Origin: NORP233 sp050186825
GTDB lineage: Bacteria > Planctomycetota > J058
Length of the DNA: 64,000 nucleotides
Direction of reading: 5' to 3'
Assembly: GCA_050186825.1 (NCBI GenBank)
Contig: JBFWYD010000002.1
Span: 1 to 64,000, forward strand
The translations under genes and the position numbers were made by a program. Below, piece after piece: positions 61,321 through 64,000 of this stretch. Position 1 is the first letter of the stretch. Each line of letters begins with the position of its first letter. The notes under the pieces are model-generated. The model was given only the letters and a program-made list of their open reading frames with translations. It did not search any database and was not told the DNA's origin.

Positions 61321-63012
61321 TCAGCGCCCCGGCGCGTCCGCGAAGCCGAGCGCGTCGAGCACGGCGCGCTGGGCCGCGCGCACCTGCTCCGCGGCGCCCG
61401 CGCCGAACAGCGTCGAGTGGGCCTCGTAGCCGCCGCGGCGGTACTCGGCGCGCGAGGCCAGGTAGCCGGTGTGGTCCTGGGCCAGCCCGATGATGAAGGT
61501 CCGCGTCGCGCCGCGGCGGCGGGCCTCGGCGCGCATCGCCAGGCCCTCGTCGTGGGTGGCCTCCCCGGGCACGGTCAGGAGCGCCACGTCCTCGTCGCCC
61601 GCGCGCAGCCGGACGCCCCCCACACGCGTGCGCGTGCGCGGGGTCAGCCCGTCGAGGTGGGCGATCACCCCCAGCCCGAGGTTCCAGGTCAGGACCACGC
61701 GCACGTCGGTCAGGCCGCCCACCCACAGGACGAGGTTCAGGGGCAGGGTCACGAGCTCCATCGGCCAGGCGGCCCAGCTCGCCTCGCCGTCGAGGAAGCG
61801 CTCGCGCCCGAGGGCGACCACGCCGCGCGGGGCGCCGAGCTCCTTCTCGCCCGCCGCGCTGCGCAGCTCGAGCTGGTCGTGGAACGCGGCGCCCGCGAGC
61901 GCCGGCGCCACGAGCGCGGCGAAGGCCTCGCCCAGCTCGCGGCAGCGGGGCAGCCCCTCTTGCTCCTTCAGGGCGCGCGGGCCGACGTCGCCCTCGGCCG
62001 CGTTGAAGAACAGCGCCGGCGCGCCCACGCGCCGGGCCAGGGCCTCCTCGACGCCGCCCGCCACGTCGCGGCTGTAGCGGAGGTTGTCCGCGCCGAACAC
62101 GGTCGGGTGCACCGCGTAGTTGACGAGCAGCCCGAGCGGCGCGCCGCCGCCGCGCTCGCGCACGAGCAGCAGCTCCACCTCGTCGTCGATGGCGTCGTAG
62201 GCGATCTCGCCCCTGAAGCGGCGCGCGCGCCGGTTCTTGGCCAGGACCGTGCTCCCGTCGGGGGCGCGGTCGCGCGCGCGCGCGAAGGCCAGCTCGGCCG
62301 GGCGCGCGCGCGCGTGCGCCTCGCGCACGGCCTGGGCGATGGCGTCCGCCATCCGCGCCTCGAGCTCGGGCCGGTAGTTGTCGAGCGCGATCAGGCGGGC
62401 CAGGGGCGCCCGGAAGAAGGCGCCGGGGCCGGAGTGGGTGTGCGTCGCCGCGAGGACCAGCGTGTCCTTGCGATAGCCGAGGTCGGCCAGGCGGGTCAGG
62501 ACCAGGTCGTGGAGCTCGCTGGGGACGCCGATCGCGTCGATGCGCACCAGCGCCAGGGGCGGGGCCCCGGCCGGGACGAGCACCAGCGCGCGCGCGCCGA
62601 TGTCCTCGAGGGCGCCCTCGGACGGCGCCAGCATGTCGGACAGGCCCTCGGGGTCGTCCTGGTGCCAGGCCTGGTGCGCCCAGAGCGCGATCCGCCCCGG
62701 CCAGCCCAGGCCCGCGTAGAAGGGCAGCTCCGCGCGGCGCGCGCCGCCGCCGTAGCCGCCCAGGGGGTAGCCGGCGGCGGGGGTGAAGCTGGCGGAGCCC
62801 ACCCCGGCCACGAAGGGGGCGCGGGCGCAGCTCCCTGCGTGGGTGAGCACGAAGGGCCCGGGCGCCGCGCAGCCGGCGACGAGCAGGAGCGACAGGAGCG
62901 GCGCCCAGCGCGCGGGCCGGGCCCGGGCCCGAGTGCGCGGGCCCTGGGCGACCGGGGCCCAGGCGCCGGGGCCGCGAGCCGCGCGCGGGGCTACAGGGCG
63001 GGCCCCAGGCAC
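61321..63012 (-). CDS. neutral/alkaline ceramidase-like lipoprotein
   Basis: A protein of about 563 residues (start uncertain). A hydrophobic segment with lipobox, WAPLLSLLLVAGC, indicates an exported lipoprotein; the only upstream start in frame is GTG 63012, which overlaps the dehydrogenase gene and gives an unusually long Arg-rich leader. The enzyme part matches neutral ceramidases: VLAATHTHSGPGAFFRAP (zinc-binding), VNYAVHPTVFG, NAAEGDVGPRAL and IIGLAQDHTGYLASRAEY. The family hydrolyses N-acyl sphingosines, but bacterial members may act on other lipids or glycopeptides, so the substrate is left open. Confidence 0.8.
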   Translation of the reverse strand: MPGARPVAPRAARGPGAWAPVAQGPRTRARARPARWAPLLSLLLVAGCAAPGPFVLTHAGSCARAPFVAGVGSASFTPAAGYPLGGYGGGARRAELPFYAGLGWPGRIALWAHQAWHQDDPEGLSDMLAPSEGALEDIGARALVLVPAGAPPLALVRIDAIGVPSELHDLVLTRLADLGYRKDTLVLAATHTHSGPGAFFRAPLARLIALDNYRPELEARMADAIAQAVREAHARARPAELAFARARDRAPDGSTVLAKNRRARRFRGEIAYDAIDDEVELLLVRERGGGAPLGLLVNYAVHPTVFGADNLRYSRDVAGGVEEALARRVGAPALFFNAAEGDVGPRALKEQEGLPRCRELGEAFAALVAPALAGAAFHDQLELRSAAGEKELGAPRGVVALGRERFLDGEASWAAWPMELVTLPLNLVLWVGGLTDVRVVLTWNLGLGVIAHLDGLTPRTRTRVGGVRLRAGDEDVALLTVPGEATHDEGLAMRAEARRRGATRTFIIGLAQDHTGYLASRAEYRRGGYEAHSTLFGAGAAEQVRAAQRAVLDALGFADAPGR

Positions 63013-63872
63013 TCGCCCGACTCGCTCCAGCGGTAGAAGCCCTCCCCGCTCTTGCGCCCGAGCTTGCCCGCGCGCACCAGGCGGCGGAGCAGGAGCGGCG
63101 GGCGGAAGGCCTCGCCGACCTCGGCGTGGAGGTGCTCGGCGATGGCCAGGCGCACGTCGAGGCCCACGTAGTCGCCGGTCTTGAGCGGACCCATGGGATG
63201 CCGGTAGCCGAGCTCCATGGCCCGGTCGATGTCCTCGACGCCGGCCACCCCGGTCTCGACCATCCGCATCGCCTCGAGCCCGATCACGAGCCCCAGCCGG
63301 CTGGAGGCGAAGCCCGGCGCGTCCTGGACCACGATCGGGGTCTTCTGGATGCTCTCGACCACCTCGAGCGCGTAGGCGCGCGTGTCCTCGCTGGTGCGCT
63401 CGCCGAGCACGACCTCGACCAGCTTGCTCACGTGGACCGGGTTGAAGAAGTGGAGCCCGACCACGCGCTCGGGCATCCCCGTGGCCTGCGCGATCTCGGT
63501 CACGGGCAGGCTCGAGGTGTTGGTCCCGATCAGGCGCAGCCCGGGGTTGGCCGCGGCCGCGGCCGCCAGCACCCGCTTCTTGAGCGCGAGGTCCTCGGGG
63601 ATCGCCTCGATCACGAGCGTCGCCCCCGCCACCGCCGCCGTCGGGTCGGAGCTGCCCGCGATCCGCTCGAGGGTCCGCTCCAGCTCGTCCGCCGCCAGCT
63701 TGCCGCGCTTGACCGCCCCCTCGAGGTTCTGCCGCACGTGCCCCAGCCCGGCCGCCACCCGCTCGGGGTCGAGGTCCGCCAGCCGCACCTCGAACCCGCC
63801 CTGCGCGAGCACCTGCGCGATCCCATGTCCCATGGTCCCTGCGCCGAGCACCGTCGCGATCGTCCCGCTCAT
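62991..63872 (-). CDS. 3-hydroxyacyl-CoA dehydrogenase (3-hydroxybutyryl-CoA type)
   Basis: An NAD-dependent enzyme of 293 residues, the size of stand-alone short-chain 3-hydroxybutyryl-CoA dehydrogenases. Rossmann motif VLGAGTMGHGIAQVLAQGGF near the start, then LIGTNTSSLPVTEIA, GLHFFNPVHVSKLVEVV (catalytic His) and VVQDAPGFASSRLG; the C-terminal domain has GYRHPMGPLKTGDYVGLDVR. Start ATG 63872 with an AGGGGGAAC site. TATAGGAT at 63899-63906 is the best promoter -10 of the window. Role in fatty-acid oxidation or butanoate metabolism; no partner genes in view. Confidence 0.95.
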   Translation of the reverse strand: MSGTIATVLGAGTMGHGIAQVLAQGGFEVRLADLDPERVAAGLGHVRQNLEGAVKRGKLAADELERTLERIAGSSDPTAAVAGATLVIEAIPEDLALKKRVLAAAAAANPGLRLIGTNTSSLPVTEIAQATGMPERVVGLHFFNPVHVSKLVEVVLGERTSEDTRAYALEVVESIQKTPIVVQDAPGFASSRLGLVIGLEAMRMVETGVAGVEDIDRAMELGYRHPMGPLKTGDYVGLDVRLAIAEHLHAEVGEAFRPPLLLRRLVRAGKLGRKSGEGFYRWSESGECLGPAL

Positions 63873-63898
63873 CGAGAGTTCCCCCTGAGGAGGGGGGG

Positions 63899-63906
63899 AT
63901 CCTATA
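63899..63906 (-). promoter_or_regulatory. -10 TATAGGAT of the dehydrogenase gene
   Basis: TATAGGAT on the minus strand, 26 nt before ATG 63872; the -35 region is not recognisable. Confidence 0.45.
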
Positions 63907-64000
63907 CGCAACCCGTCGGAGTGGTCGGGGAGGTGCTCGCGACCCGCTCTGGCCGTCGCGCAGCGCGATCCTTCGCAACGACCTCCGGCCCCCTCTACTC

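Overview
This is a very GC-rich (around 72% by eye), gene-dense bacterial chromosome segment with many GTG starts and many 4-bp GTGA/ATGA gene overlaps. The best fit is a member of the Planctomycetota. Support comes from a cytochrome-c-like CxxCH domain fused to WD40 repeats, six Hanks-type Ser/Thr kinase genes in 34 kb (one with DWG instead of DFG), an XPB-helicase/DUF790 pair, and FG-GAP and neutral-ceramidase-like secreted proteins. A myxobacterial origin is less likely but not excluded. No rRNA, tRNA, CRISPR array, transposase or phage gene was recognised.

Layout. 0-4 kb (minus): an MBL-fold hydrolase, hemB and a kinase-TPR protein in a tight operon. 4-12.3 kb: aspS, then two overlapping kinase genes (one with a tudor-like tail, one with a beta-propeller), then a convergent kinase with a C-terminal amphipathic tail. 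12.4-18.4 kb: a PcnB-type poly(A) polymerase carrying a large acidic insertion, and a secreted haem/WD40/coiled-coil protein. 18.5-23.7 kb: the nitrogen cluster amt - PII - glnA, followed by a flotillin-like gene and an ECF-like sigma factor. 24-34 kb: signalling proteins with unusual architectures: a RING-like/HhH membrane protein, a TerB/AAR2-like protein, a pseudokinase-FHA-pseudokinase, DUF72, an RluD-type synthase, and a kinase fused to an NrtR-like Nudix domain. 34-43 kb: a methyltransferase, a glycosyltransferase 9, a small lipoprotein, a DUF2254-like membrane protein, a PQQ/HEAT-repeat secreted protein and an L19-like protein. 43-48 kb: a hypothetical gene, then DUF790 (Bax1-like nuclease) and an XPB helicase with a Ser-Asp tail. 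48-54 kb: an FKBP isomerase, an FHA protein, hypothetical genes, and an operon of cytochrome-like lipoprotein, class V aminotransferase, FGE-like protein and a 66-residue ORF. 54-64 kb: panC-ispE, a zinc-finger membrane protein, a 2Fe-2S oxidoreductase beside a PilT ATPase, an FG-GAP lipoprotein, a neutral-ceramidase-like protein and 3-hydroxyacyl-CoA dehydrogenase.

How the genes work together. Housekeeping functions (haem, tRNA charging, CoA and isoprenoid precursors, nitrogen assimilation, RNA modification) are interleaved with a dense Ser/Thr-phosphorylation layer: five kinases with intact motifs, one tandem pseudokinase and two FHA modules. Many genes have a -10-like TAnnnT hexamer (TAGGAT most often). 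At five of them it lies only 6-7 nt before the start codon, which suggests leaderless transcripts.

The most interesting items are a pair of palindromic elements with shared TGAC-type ends that supply the stop codons of both flanking convergent genes, the AAR2-like protein, the pseudokinase-FHA-pseudokinase, the kinase-Nudix fusion, the bacterial XPB-Bax1 pair, the acidic insertion in PcnB, a PII protein lacking the usual T-loop tyrosine, and a 21-codon ORF that bridges two genes by overlapping start/stop codons.
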